Positions 54,444 through 63,398 of a stretch of 64,000 nucleotides of DNA are shown piece by piece (within the stretch, counting starts at the first letter, position 1; each line of letters begins with the position of its first letter). The stretch comes from Planococcus sp. CPCC 101016 (lineage in GTDB: Bacteria; Bacillota; Bacilli; Bacillales_A; Planococcaceae). Location of the stretch: assembly GCF_007859295.1 (NCBI RefSeq), contig NZ_VOHB01000004.1, positions 220,761 to 284,760 of the forward strand, in the 5' to 3' direction. Both the position numbers and the translations under genes were made by a program. Below the pieces are notes generated by a model, which saw nothing but the letters and a program-made list of their open reading frames with translations, searched no databases and had not been told where the DNA came from.

Positions 54444-55205
54444 ATGACAGACATGAAATTAGATCCTAAAGTGTTTGCGATATTAAAAGAAAAAATTCAA
54501 ATGATTGAAACCGAAGAAGGCGCTGTTTATCTGGTCGGACCGATTCGGCTGCCTGTAAACTTATATGATGAGACTTTCATATTCAACTGGTATTGCTGGT
54601 TAAGCCTCGAAGAAGTCACCGAAGATTACGAGAGCATCATCGAGAAATTGAGTTCGGCTAATCTTGCAGAATATCAACAGTCAAGCGTCCTAGTTTATGG
54701 TGATTTCGAGAACGAAGCAGAAGCATTGATCCGCATGCATTCCATCTGCCACACGGGCGATATTTTCGGTAGTAAGCGCTGCGACTGCGGCTATCAATTA
54801 AAACAATCTATGAAACGAATTACAGACCATGGCACCGGAGCCTTATTTTATTTAGCCAACCATGAAGGCCGTGGCATTGGCCTCTTCAGCAAAGCGATGG
54901 CCTATGTCTTGCAGGAAAACGGCTACGATACAGTTGAAGCCAATGAACGTTTAGGATATGTGGACGATTCTAGAAATTACGGGGATGCCATCGCAGTACT
55001 CCAGACATTACGCACTAAACCGGTGACTTTGATGACAAACAATCCGAAGAAAGTGGATGCCATTGAAAAAGCGGGTCTGGAAATCGCTTCGAGAACGTCT
55101 CTATGGGGAGATGAGTCGGAATACAACTCAAACTACCTGAAAACCAAAGTCAAGCGTTCAGGCCATCTTAAAGACGGGGAGGACATCATGAATGTCAAAC
55201 CATGA
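54444..55205 (+). CDS. ribA: GTP cyclohydrolase II
   Basis: This 253-residue enzyme opens GTP to the pyrimidine that begins flavin synthesis. The Zn ligands are in HSICHTGDIFGSKRCDCGYQ (one Cys, then CxC), and the following NHEGRGIGLFSK holds the GTP-binding GRGIGL. It is a stand-alone RibA without a fused RibB domain; the first ~75 residues are an N-terminal part longer than in E. coli RibA. GGGGG lies 8 bases before the ATG. No FMN riboswitch precedes it. It overlaps ribD by 14 bases. Confidence 0.88.
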   Translation: MTDMKLDPKVFAILKEKIQMIETEEGAVYLVGPIRLPVNLYDETFIFNWYCWLSLEEVTEDYESIIEKLSSANLAEYQQSSVLVYGDFENEAEALIRMHSICHTGDIFGSKRCDCGYQLKQSMKRITDHGTGALFYLANHEGRGIGLFSKAMAYVLQENGYDTVEANERLGYVDDSRNYGDAIAVLQTLRTKPVTLMTNNPKKVDAIEKAGLEIASRTSLWGDESEYNSNYLKTKVKRSGHLKDGEDIMNVKP

Positions 55206-56292
55206 ATTTTATATGGATTTTGCGCTCAACAACGCGAAGACTCTAAAAGGTCAGACAGATCCTAATCCGCTGGTCGGTTCCGTAATCGTCAATGACAACC
55301 GTATCGTTGGAATCGGCGCCCACCTAAAAGCAGGGGAACCGCATGCTGAAATCCATGCGCTGCGCATGGCCGGTGATATGAGCCGCGGTGCCACGATTTA
55401 CGTGACACTAGAGCCTTGTTCCCATTTTGGACGGACGGGTCCCTGTGCCCAGGCGATCATCGACGCTGGAATTAAAAGGGCTGTAGTGGCTACCTTGGAT
55501 CCAAATCCGCTCGTTTCCGGAAACGGCATCCGGATGCTTGAAGAAGCCGGCATTGAAGTGATTGTCGGGGTGCGCGAACAGGAATCACAGAAAATGAACG
55601 AAGTATTCAATAAATTCATCGTTGATAAGACCCCTTTCGTTACGCTAAAAGCGGCATCTACGCTCGATGGAAAAATTGCTACTCATTCACTCGACAGCAA
55701 ATGGATCACCTCTAAGGAAGCACGCTTAGATGTCCACCTTCTGCGCAGCCAGCATATGGCGATACTGGTAGGTGTCGGTACCGTTATTGCAGATGATCCT
55801 GAGTTGACTGCCCGTATTCCAAATGGCAGAAATCCGCTTCGTATTGTCCTTGATTCCACTCTGCGCATTCCACTCGATTCAAAACTTATCACGGATGGAG
55901 CAGCGAATACGTGGATTTTTACGAGCCAAAATTACGATGCAGATAAACGGAAAACATTGGAGGATTTGGGGATTTCCATTTACGAAACCAGCAGTGAAAC
56001 TCAGGTGGATGTCTTGGACGTCGTTCGCGTACTAGGTGAGAAAGGTATCTCTTCTCTCTTCATCGAAGGCGGAGGTACCATCAATGCTGCGTTTTTAGAA
56101 AATAGGTTGATTGATAAAGTGGTATTTTACTTTGCCCCAAAAATTGCAGGCGGCAAAATCGCACCCACTTTTATTGAAGGAACAGGTGTTGAGTTGATGA
56201 AAGACGCCATTGACCTTCGCGATGGTGAATTCAGCAAAATCGGTAAAGACTTTAAATTTACGGGTTATCCCGAAAAGCGAGGAAGCAGCTAA
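55192..56292 (+). CDS. ribD: Bifunctional riboflavin deaminase/reductase RibD
   Basis: This 366-residue protein joins an N-terminal deaminase (about 1-145; Zn motif EPHAEIHALR and EPCSHFGRTGPCAQA) with a C-terminal NADPH reductase (about 146-366; VTLKAASTLDGKIA, VGVGTVIADDPELTAR, FIEGGGTINAAFL). It produces 5-amino-6-ribitylamino-uracil 5'-phosphate. It overlaps ribA by 14 bases and its stop overlaps the next ATG by one base, so three genes are tightly coupled. Confidence 0.95.
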   Translation: MSNHEFYMDFALNNAKTLKGQTDPNPLVGSVIVNDNRIVGIGAHLKAGEPHAEIHALRMAGDMSRGATIYVTLEPCSHFGRTGPCAQAIIDAGIKRAVVATLDPNPLVSGNGIRMLEEAGIEVIVGVREQESQKMNEVFNKFIVDKTPFVTLKAASTLDGKIATHSLDSKWITSKEARLDVHLLRSQHMAILVGVGTVIADDPELTARIPNGRNPLRIVLDSTLRIPLDSKLITDGAANTWIFTSQNYDADKRKTLEDLGISIYETSSETQVDVLDVVRVLGEKGISSLFIEGGGTINAAFLENRLIDKVVFYFAPKIAGGKIAPTFIEGTGVELMKDAIDLRDGEFSKIGKDFKFTGYPEKRGSS

Positions 56293-56864
56293 TGAGATTC
56301 GGGTTTGATGTAGACGATACCTTGATCAATTTACGTGAGTATGCGTTTCATTATTATCAGGAGCAGTTAGATAAAAGCGTAGACATCGATATTTTCCATG
56401 CTTTAAACCGCGTAGAAATACATGAAGCATTTGGGTTGAGTGATGAGGAAGGCAAAACCATGTGGAACCGCTCATTGGATTTTTTGTATTTTACTGACTG
56501 TCCTCTTTATCCCGGTGCACTTGAATTGCTAAAGCAGCTCGAATCGGATGGTCACGAAATTTATTACATAACGTCCCGTCCACCTGAACATACAGAAAAC
56601 ACCTTCAAGTGGTTGGTTGCCCAAGGATTTCCCATTGAAAAAGAGCATTTTTTCTGTGGCATGAAGGATTCTGAAAAAGCGGGAATCATCAAAGATCTGC
56701 AATTGGATTATTATTTCGACGATAAGCCGGCAGTTCTGGAGACTTTAGCAAGCGATCCGGTAAAAGCCATTGTCAAAGACCAGTCTTATAACCGCCATCT
56801 CAACTTGCCGCGCGTGAAAAACTGGAATCAATTGGGCGATTTGATTAACAGCGAAATGAAATAA
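56292..56864 (+). CDS. HAD-family phosphatase (5'-nucleotidase-like), rib operon
   Basis: This 190-residue HAD hydrolase has motif I FDVDDTLI (nucleophile and acid Asp), motif II ITSR, motif III Lys in MKDSEKAGII and motif IV YYFDDKPA. It belongs with the NT5C-like nucleotidases of unknown function. The start overlaps the ribD stop (TAATG). In B. subtilis HAD enzymes (YcsE, YwtE, YitU) remove the phosphate from the RibD product; the tight link here suggests, as inference, the same step. Confidence 0.82.
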   Translation: MRFGFDVDDTLINLREYAFHYYQEQLDKSVDIDIFHALNRVEIHEAFGLSDEEGKTMWNRSLDFLYFTDCPLYPGALELLKQLESDGHEIYYITSRPPEHTENTFKWLVAQGFPIEKEHFFCGMKDSEKAGIIKDLQLDYYFDDKPAVLETLASDPVKAIVKDQSYNRHLNLPRVKNWNQLGDLINSEMK

Positions 56865-56933
56865 GAAAAGGAATGAAGAAAGAAACTTCAATAGCTAAAG
56901 TTTTTTCTGTTGCATATTCTTTTCAATAATATA

Positions 56934-56965
56934 AAAAAACCACATTCCTTGGAATGTGGTTTTTT
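56934..56965. terminator. Bidirectional terminator between rib and hexuronate operons
   Basis: AAAAAACCACATTCC and GGAATGTGGTTTTTT form a 15-pair perfect stem with a 2-base TT between the arms. A weaker AACTT/AAGTT hairpin with T run lies just before it (about 56883-56906). Confidence 0.87.
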
Positions 56966-56968
56966 GTC

Positions 56969-57805
56969 CTATACGCCTGAGTAAGCCAGAAATCCGCCGT
57001 CTACAGGGATCGTGATGCCTGTGACAAAGCCGGAATAGTTTTCATCAATGAGCCAAAGCATTGTTCCGACCAAGTCTTCGGGCTTGCCGAAACGTTTCAT
57101 CGGTGTGCTGGCCATGATCTTGCCGGACCGGGGAGTTAGTGAACCGTCTGCATTGGTAAGCAGGTCTTTGTTCTGTGTTGTCAGAAAAAAGCCTGGCGCA
57201 ATTGCGTTGACACGCAAATTTTCTTCTGCAAAATGAACAGCCATCCACATTGTAAAATTATTGATAGCCGCTTTTGCCGCGCTGTACGCCGGTACTTTGG
57301 TCATCGGTGAATAGGCGCTCATGGAGGAAATATTCAAAATAACCGGTGCGTCCTGCTTCAGTAATTCTTTGCCAAATACTTGGCTGGCTAAGAAAGAGCC
57401 GGTGAAGTTGCTGGCAAAAACGCGGGAAAAGCCGTCTTCCCCCAACTCGAAAAAGGACTTTCCAGCAGCATCTTCTTCATGAATTTCAATATCTGTAATG
57501 GCATCAGGATGATTGCCTCCTGCTCCGTTAATGAGGATATCAATCCGTCCGAAGGCCTCCAAAATCTGCTCTTTGGCTTTTTCCAAGGAAGCTCGATCTA
57601 ACACATCGGCAGCCACAGCAATCGCCTTGCCGCCTGATTCGTTGATTTCATCTGCCACCCCTTGTCCTTTTTCAGCTGTCCGATTCAAGATAGCCACATT
57701 TACTTTTTGACTGGCAAGCTGACGAGCCATTTCTGAACAAAGGACGCCGCTTCCACCGGTAATGACCGCTGTCCGTCCTGCAATATTTTCATGAGTTGAA
57801 AACAT
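56969..57805 (-). CDS. uxuB: SDR family fructuronate (mannonate) reductase, YjmF/UxuB type
   Basis: This 278-residue SDR enzyme interconverts D-fructuronate and D-mannonate. TGGSGVLCSEMAR (Rossmann), NGAGGNHPDA, Asn in FASNFTGSFLASQ, Ser in NISSMSAYSP and YSAAK (Tyr-Lys) give an intact tetrad. The GAGGNHPDA loop and FFLTTQNKDLL segment are typical of the YjmF group. AAAGGGGGG lies 6 bases upstream. It is the last gene of the hexuronate operon, 12 bases after uxuA. Confidence 0.88.
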   Translation of the reverse strand: MFSTHENIAGRTAVITGGSGVLCSEMARQLASQKVNVAILNRTAEKGQGVADEINESGGKAIAVAADVLDRASLEKAKEQILEAFGRIDILINGAGGNHPDAITDIEIHEEDAAGKSFFELGEDGFSRVFASNFTGSFLASQVFGKELLKQDAPVILNISSMSAYSPMTKVPAYSAAKAAINNFTMWMAVHFAEENLRVNAIAPGFFLTTQNKDLLTNADGSLTPRSGKIMASTPMKRFGKPEDLVGTMLWLIDENYSGFVTGITIPVDGGFLAYSGV

Positions 57806-57817
57806 AGTATCCCCCCT

Positions 57818-58876
57818 TTATTTTGTTTGGTGTGCATCCCATAGTCCTAAGAGATACATAATGCCAAGTGCCCGGTCATATAGACCGTATCCAGGTCTGC
57901 ATTCTTCATTCCAGATATGGCGGCCATGATCTGGACGGGCATAGCCCGTATAGTTTTGGTTGGACAATTCCCGGACCACGCCATTTAGGTCGATAGAACC
58001 GTCCTGCGTATAATGGGAGGTTTCAATAAAATCGCCGTTGTCGAAGATTTTAACATTACGCAAATGCGCAAATGGCGAGTGCTTGGCGTATTTTGAAGCC
58101 AAGTCTACCATGTCGTTTTCAGGATTCGCGCCCATGGATCCTGTGCAGAAGGTGATGCCATTGGCAGGTGAATCCGAGATGGAAATCAGCCGTTCCCAGC
58201 TCTTTTCTCCTGTCATGATGCGCGGCAGCCCAAAGATTGACCACGGTGGATCGTCCGGATGAATAGCCATTTGGATACCACTCGCTTCAGCTGTCGGTAA
58301 AATCGCATTCAAAAAATAAGCAAGGTTTTCCCATAATTGCTCTTCATCCATGCCTTCATATTCCGCAAAAAGTTCTTGAATCCTTGCCATTTTCTCTGGC
58401 TCCCATCCTGGGAGGGTCAGATCAGAAGCTGAAGAAACTGTTTCAATCAGCTCGGCAGGTTCCAGAGATTCGATTTTCTCCTTTTCAAAAAATAAAGCAG
58501 TTGAGCCATCCGGCAGTGGATGATAGAGGGCCGTTCGGGTCCAGTCAAAAATCGGCATAAAATTATAGCAAATTACTTTGACACCGGCTTCCCCTAAATT
58601 CCGGATGGTTTGTTTGTAGTTTTCAATATACTGATCACGCTCTTCATTGCCAAGCTTGATGGATTCATGTACGTTGACACTTTCCACTACGTCAGCGTGG
58701 AAACCGTGGGACTTAATATAATCGACTTCAGAGGCAATTTCTTCCTTCGTCCAAACTTCTCCTGCCGGCTTGTGGTGAAGCGCCCAGACAATCCCTTTTG
58801 TTCCTGGAATTTGCTTGATCTGTTCTAACTGCACACTATCATTGCCGCGGCCGTACCAGCGAAATGTAATATTCAT
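57818..58876 (-). CDS. uxuA: Mannonate dehydratase
   Basis: This 352-residue enzyme turns D-mannonate to 2-keto-3-deoxygluconate. It has the TIM-barrel start ITFRWYGRGND, GIVWALHH, VICYNFMPIFDW, MAIHPDDPPW and FCTGSMGANPEND motifs of UxuA, holding the metal ligands. AGAAGGAGGG lies 5 bases upstream. It follows the KDPG aldolase gene. Confidence 0.95.
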   Translation of the reverse strand: MNITFRWYGRGNDSVQLEQIKQIPGTKGIVWALHHKPAGEVWTKEEIASEVDYIKSHGFHADVVESVNVHESIKLGNEERDQYIENYKQTIRNLGEAGVKVICYNFMPIFDWTRTALYHPLPDGSTALFFEKEKIESLEPAELIETVSSASDLTLPGWEPEKMARIQELFAEYEGMDEEQLWENLAYFLNAILPTAEASGIQMAIHPDDPPWSIFGLPRIMTGEKSWERLISISDSPANGITFCTGSMGANPENDMVDLASKYAKHSPFAHLRNVKIFDNGDFIETSHYTQDGSIDLNGVVRELSNQNYTGYARPDHGRHIWNEECRPGYGLYDRALGIMYLLGLWDAHQTK

Positions 58877-58891
58877 AAGAGCCCTCCTTCT

Positions 58892-59512
58892 TTAAGCTAA
58901 TTCATTGAGATAGTCTTTAACCAACTGAGTAACGCCCTGCTCTCCAGATGATCGGTAAGCTTTGGTCAAGTCACTGCCGATACCTACTGCTACAGCTCCG
59001 GCATTCAACCATGCGTTCATGTTCTTGATATTGATGCCTCCTGTAGGCATAATGCGCACTTTTGGCAAGGGGCCATTGACTGAACCGATAAAAGAAGGTT
59101 CAAATCCATTGGCAGGAAACAGTTTCAGGATATCACATCCCCATTCCGTCGCTTCGACCATCTCTTTGATCGTCATGCAGCCCGGCAAATAGGGAACATT
59201 GTAGCGATTGCAGACCTTAGCGATTTCCGGGTTGAAATTCGGGCTGACGACAAATTCGGCGCCATGCAGCAAGGCATGCCGTGCAGTCTCTGCATCCAGA
59301 ACCGTTCCCGCGCCAATCAATGCCGGGGAATCTGCCAGTTTATCAAATACCCGTGAAACATTCGGAGTTGTATAAGTTAATTCAATCGCCTTTAAGCCAC
59401 CTTCTATCGCGGATTCAGCAACTGCTATCGCTTCATCCGCATCTTTACCACGGATAACGGCAACAATTTTGGCATTCAGAATCTGTTGGTAAATCTCCAT
59501 TTTCGGAATCAT
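58892..59512 (-). CDS. kdgA: KDPG aldolase
   Basis: This 206-residue class I aldolase cleaves 2-keto-3-deoxy-6-phosphogluconate to pyruvate and glyceraldehyde-3-phosphate. The active Glu lies in GLKAIELTYTTP and the Schiff-base Lys in WGCDILKLFPANGF. AGGAG lies 8 bases before the ATG. The 2-keto-3-deoxygluconate kinase needed before this step is not in the window. Confidence 0.92.
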   Translation of the reverse strand: MIPKMEIYQQILNAKIVAVIRGKDADEAIAVAESAIEGGLKAIELTYTTPNVSRVFDKLADSPALIGAGTVLDAETARHALLHGAEFVVSPNFNPEIAKVCNRYNVPYLPGCMTIKEMVEATEWGCDILKLFPANGFEPSFIGSVNGPLPKVRIMPTGGINIKNMNAWLNAGAVAVGIGSDLTKAYRSSGEQGVTQLVKDYLNELA

Positions 59513-59524
59513 CTACATCTCTCC

Positions 59525-60544
59525 TCAGTCAAAGACAATTAACGCTTTTCTTACTTTATCCGGATTTTTTTCAACAAATGTAAATGCATCTTTTACTTCA
59601 TCTAATGAAAACTTGTGGGTGATCAAGCCACTTGATTTCAGTTCATCGCTGTTTAACAGACTTACCACTTTTCCAAACTGGTTGGTTTGCAGCCTGGAAC
59701 CCACGATGGTGATTTCCTTCTTGGTAATCGGCAGTTGTGGAATCGCCGATGGGCGCTCATCAAATCCAAGAATGACCACACTTCCTGCAGGAGAAACCAC
59801 GTCAATGCTCAACTCTACCGTGGCAGGAAGGCATACCGCATCAATCACTACATTGGCTCCTTCGTTCGAGGTAAGCTCAAGAATCCGTTCTTTCACAGAT
59901 TCATTGCCTGCGTTGATCACTTCATCTGCACCACTTTCTTTTGCAAATGCCAACCGTTCTTCGTTCAAATCGGTCATGTAAACAGTGGCCCCGGCAACTT
60001 TAGCAAGCTTTAAAATACAGATGCCGATAGGGCCGCAGCCTTGAATAAGAACTGTATCTCCTTTTTCAACATTTCCACGCCAGACAGCCTGGGCACCGAT
60101 TGTGTATGGCTCAGCCAAAACGACTTCGTCCCAACTTGACTCTTTATTCACAGCGTGAAGCTGTTTTTCGGGTAATACAACAAACTCACGCATGCCTCCA
60201 TCTTCGTGAACACCAAAAACCGATAATTTCTCACAGACATTTGGACGGCCTTTTCTGCAGGCATAGCATTCACCGCAATAATTGATTGGTTCTACGACCA
60301 CATGGTCCCCGACCTTTAGGCTTTTAACGCTATTCCCAACTTCAACTACTTCACCAGCCACTTCATGTCCAACTACTCGGGGGTACGTAGCTAATGGATT
60401 AGTTCCATGGTAAATATGCATATCGGAACCGCAAATCCCTACCCGTTTCACTTTGACCAGTACTTCATCATCTTTTTGAATTGCCGGAACTTCCAGCTCA
60501 ATAATTTGCATTTCATTCGCTTTTGGAACTTGTACTGCTTTCAT
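59525..60544 (-). CDS. Zinc-type dehydrogenase, RspB/YjmD/YjjN-like
   Basis: This 339-residue medium-chain dehydrogenase has catalytic Zn ligands in [12 protein letters not shown] and [10 protein letters not shown]. Its structural Zn site is [17 protein letters not shown] (four Cys), and its NAD-binding segment is [15 protein letters not shown]. Members next to uxuA include RspB/YjmD and L-galactonate 5-dehydrogenase YjjN, so a hexonate dehydrogenase is likely. The ATG at 60544 has AGGAGG 8 bases upstream; the GTG two codons before is too close to it. Confidence 0.87.
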   Translation of the reverse strand: MKAVQVPKANEMQIIELEVPAIQKDDEVLVKVKRVGICGSDMHIYHGTNPLATYPRVVGHEVAGEVVEVGNSVKSLKVGDHVVVEPINYCGECYACRKGRPNVCEKLSVFGVHEDGGMREFVVLPEKQLHAVNKESSWDEVVLAEPYTIGAQAVWRGNVEKGDTVLIQGCGPIGICILKLAKVAGATVYMTDLNEERLAFAKESGADEVINAGNESVKERILELTSNEGANVVIDAVCLPATVELSIDVVSPAGSVVILGFDERPSAIPQLPITKKEITIVGSRLQTNQFGKVVSLLNSDELKSSGLITHKFSLDEVKDAFTFVEKNPDKVRKALIVFD

Positions 60545-60556
60545 TTTCACAACCTC

Positions 60557-61828
60557 CTATTCAAATAGACTTGGTAAGAACAATGTAATTTGTGGAATAA
60601 ATGCAACCATCATAAGCACCACTAAACTGACTCCTAAAAATGGCAGCAATTCCCTTGCGGTTTTTCCGATAGAGACTTTCCCAATCTGGGAAGCCACAAA
60701 GAGGCAGACGCCCACTGGCGGCGTGACTAATCCAATGACTAAATTCAACACCATCATAACACCAAATTGGATAGGATCCATTCCAACTGTCAGTGCGACC
60801 GGCAGCAGAACTGGGAACAAAATAACCAAGGCCGCAATCGTTTCCATGAAGGTACCCACGAAAAGGAGCAATACGTTGATCAATAGAATGACAATAATAG
60901 CATTCGTTGAAATCCCAAGAATCGATTCTGCGACAAGCTGTGGAATCTGTTCTCGCACCATTATCCAGCCAAACAGATTGGCGAAGCCTACGAGCAGCAT
61001 GATGGATGCTGTAGCCGTCATGGAAGATAGCATGATTTCCGGTATTTTCTTAACCGGCAATTCCTTGTAGACAAAAATACCGATGACAAAAGCATAAAGA
61101 ACAGCAATGATTGAAGCTTCCGTCGGTGTAAAGAAACCGCCTAAAATTCCGTAAAGAATGATAAACGTCATCAACAATGCCCAAAAAGCACCGGTGAAGC
61201 TTTTCCAAATTGCTTTGATGGGTTGACGTTCACCTTTCGGGTAGTTCCTTTTAACTGAAATTAGGTAAGTGGGAATCATTAACCCAATACCCAAGAGAAG
61301 ACCTGGAAGCGCACCTGCTAAAAATAGATCTCCGATAGATAACGATGCTAAAGTTCCTACAATAATCATTGGCAATGAAGGCGGAATAATCGGTCCCACT
61401 GTAGAAGAAGATGCCGTTACAGCAGCCGAAAATCCAGCACCGTAGCCTTCTTTTTTCATAGCAGGTATCAATATAGAACCAATGCTCGCTGTATCTGCAA
61501 GAGCTGTTCCCGAAATTCCTGCAAATCCCATTGACGCACCAACGTTTGCAAGTCCTAAACCACCGCGGATGTGTCCGAAAAGATCGTTTGCAAACTGGAT
61601 GATTCGATTAGTGATTCCACCTGCATTCATTAAGTTACCGGCCAGGATGAATCCTGGAATACAAAGCAGAACAAATGAGTTTAATCCACCGAACATCCGT
61701 TGAGGGATGATGTTGAGCGGAATACCGGCCAACATCAGATAAATAAAGGAAGCCAGTCCTAAACTGAAAGCAACCGGAACTCCCAGAAAAATTAATACGA
61801 TAAAGGATACAAAGAGCAAAGTAGCCAT
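60557..61828 (-). CDS. dctM: TRAP transporter large permease (DctM)
   Basis: This 423-residue, about 12-helix protein carries the TRAP large subunit signature segments LCIPGFILAGNLMNAGGITNR and SSSTVGPIIPPSLPMIIVG. Its start overlaps the DctQ stop (TGATG). With DctQ and DctP it forms a Na+-driven importer; operon context points to a hexuronate such as glucuronate or galacturonate, or a derived aldonate. Confidence 0.93.
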   Translation of the reverse strand: MATLLFVSFIVLIFLGVPVAFSLGLASFIYLMLAGIPLNIIPQRMFGGLNSFVLLCIPGFILAGNLMNAGGITNRIIQFANDLFGHIRGGLGLANVGASMGFAGISGTALADTASIGSILIPAMKKEGYGAGFSAAVTASSSTVGPIIPPSLPMIIVGTLASLSIGDLFLAGALPGLLLGIGLMIPTYLISVKRNYPKGERQPIKAIWKSFTGAFWALLMTFIILYGILGGFFTPTEASIIAVLYAFVIGIFVYKELPVKKIPEIMLSSMTATASIMLLVGFANLFGWIMVREQIPQLVAESILGISTNAIIVILLINVLLLFVGTFMETIAALVILFPVLLPVALTVGMDPIQFGVMMVLNLVIGLVTPPVGVCLFVASQIGKVSIGKTARELLPFLGVSLVVLMMVAFIPQITLFLPSLFE

Positions 61829-62325
61829 CAGTGATCATCCCCTCCATAGTTTTGACTGTAATCTTGTTTGTTTTTGATGAGGTCAATAATCTTAATGACT
61901 GCATAAAATACTAGGAAGACGCTCATGATCAGTAAAGATGCGTGAATAACTGACATTTGGAACGGCATCGTTGCCGATCTTTGATTGTCACCGAGCAAAG
62001 TGAAGTTGTATCCTTCAACGACCATCACCAGACTTAACAGAATGATCGCCAAATAAATGATCACTTCATAATACCTTCGAAAATTATTGGACATTCGGTT
62101 AAGAAGCATATCTACGTTGATAAATTCATTACGCATCAAGGCTAATGGGGCACCGAAAGCAATTCCGTATAAAAAAAGGTACCGCGTCAATTCTTCCGTC
62201 CAAATAAAGGAAAACGGGGCAAAACGTGAAATTATCTGTATAGTGACGATAATGATTACACCAGCAAAGCTGAGGACGGTTAAAAAAGCAAGTGTACTGT
62301 CAATCAATTTTCGGAACTTTGACAT
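61828..62325 (-). CDS. dctQ: TRAP transporter small permease (DctQ)
   Basis: This 165-residue protein has four hydrophobic segments, with the conserved SFIWTEELTRYLFLYGIAFG (Trp-Thr-Glu-Glu) in the second. AAAGGA lies 11 bases upstream. It follows dctP after a 69-base gap that contains a hairpin. Confidence 0.92.
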   Translation of the reverse strand: MSKFRKLIDSTLAFLTVLSFAGVIIIVTIQIISRFAPFSFIWTEELTRYLFLYGIAFGAPLALMRNEFINVDMLLNRMSNNFRRYYEVIIYLAIILLSLVMVVEGYNFTLLGDNQRSATMPFQMSVIHASLLIMSVFLVFYAVIKIIDLIKNKQDYSQNYGGDDH

Positions 62326-62352
62326 CCGAATTCATTCCTTTCTCAATGGAAA

Positions 62353-62383
62353 GGCACATTTGACCATGACAGCCAAACATGCC
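62353..62383 (-). promoter_or_regulatory. Intercistronic hairpin after dctP
   Basis: On the minus strand GGCA-TG-TTTG pairs with CAAA-TG-TGCC, with an internal TG/TG mismatch and an 11-base loop; no T run follows. Such structures often stabilise the 3' end of the binding-protein mRNA so that more DctP than permease is made. Confidence 0.45.
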
Positions 62384-62394
62384 CTACTCACATA

Positions 62395-63396
62395 TTATTC
62401 AACTGCAAGGATCTGTTCGTACAATTCCAATTGTTCCGGAGATAAAGAAGATTCTACAGCCGGTGTCATTGCTTCACGGAAAGCATCTTGGTCAACATCT
62501 ACGAATTCCATTCCCGCATCCATCAATTCCTGCTCGACTTCAGCAATTTCAGCTTCGTATAATTCATCGCCGAAAGTTTGTGCTTCTGCGGCAGCATCTT
62601 GTACGACTTGTTTCAAGTCATCAGAAAGTGCATTGTACTGCTCATTGCCAACTAGAATGTAAATCCATGAATAGACGTGTTCTGTGCGGTTCACATAATC
62701 CTGAACTTCAGCCAATCCACCACTTTGGATTAAATCCACCGGGTTTTCCTGACCATCGATTACACCTTGCTGCAAGCCAGTGAAAACTTCATTGAAATCC
62801 ATTACTTGCGGAGCAGCACCAGCAGCCTGCCACACATCCAAGAATAATGGAACGTTCGGTACGCGCATGCTGAATCCGCTCAAGTCGTCTGGAGAAGTAA
62901 TCGGCTCATTAGATGTCAAGTTACGCGGAGCGCGTGTATGGTAGTAAAGAGCCGTCAAACCTGCCTCATCACTGATTTCCTGCTTGATCTGTTCACCAAT
63001 TTCTCCTTCAACCACTGACTTCACATGATCAATATCACGGAAGGCATAAGGAACTGCCATTAATGCGGCATTGGGAGCCCAGTTTTGCAAAGTTTCTCCT
63101 GAAATAACCATGTCAGCTGTTCCCGCTTGAATCGAATTGATCGTATCTGTTTCTCCTCCAAGAGAGTTATTCGGATAAATGGTAATCTCCATTTGGCCAT
63201 CTGAATTCGCTTCAACCAATTCTTCGAATTTCAAAGCCGTTTGGTGCCAGATATGATTTTCATCAGCTAAATGGCCGAATCGCCACTCAATTGTTTCTCC
63301 TGATCCTGAACCGCCTTCTTCTGAACCTTCATTTGAACCACATGCGCCTAATACCAATACCGATGCAAAAATACCTGTTAACAATTTCTTTTTCAT
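62395..63396 (-). CDS. dctP: TRAP transporter solute-binding lipoprotein (DctP)
   Basis: This 333-residue binding protein has a signal peptide with lipobox LVLGAC, then a Gly/Ser/Glu linker. The family segments IYPNNSLGGETDTINSIQAG and FSMRVPNVPLFLDVWQAAGA are clear; the Arg in SMRVPN is the usual ligand of the substrate carboxylate. AAAGGGGAG lies 8 bases upstream. It binds the acid outside the membrane and hands it to DctQM. Confidence 0.94.
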   Translation of the reverse strand: MKKKLLTGIFASVLVLGACGSNEGSEEGGSGSGETIEWRFGHLADENHIWHQTALKFEELVEANSDGQMEITIYPNNSLGGETDTINSIQAGTADMVISGETLQNWAPNAALMAVPYAFRDIDHVKSVVEGEIGEQIKQEISDEAGLTALYYHTRAPRNLTSNEPITSPDDLSGFSMRVPNVPLFLDVWQAAGAAPQVMDFNEVFTGLQQGVIDGQENPVDLIQSGGLAEVQDYVNRTEHVYSWIYILVGNEQYNALSDDLKQVVQDAAAEAQTFGDELYEAEIAEVEQELMDAGMEFVDVDQDAFREAMTPAVESSLSPEQLELYEQILAVE

Positions 63397-63398
63397 CT

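Noticed and set aside
57045..57248. Second frame inside the fructuronate reductase gene
   Set aside because: It is a frame shadow of a gene with an intact catalytic tetrad.
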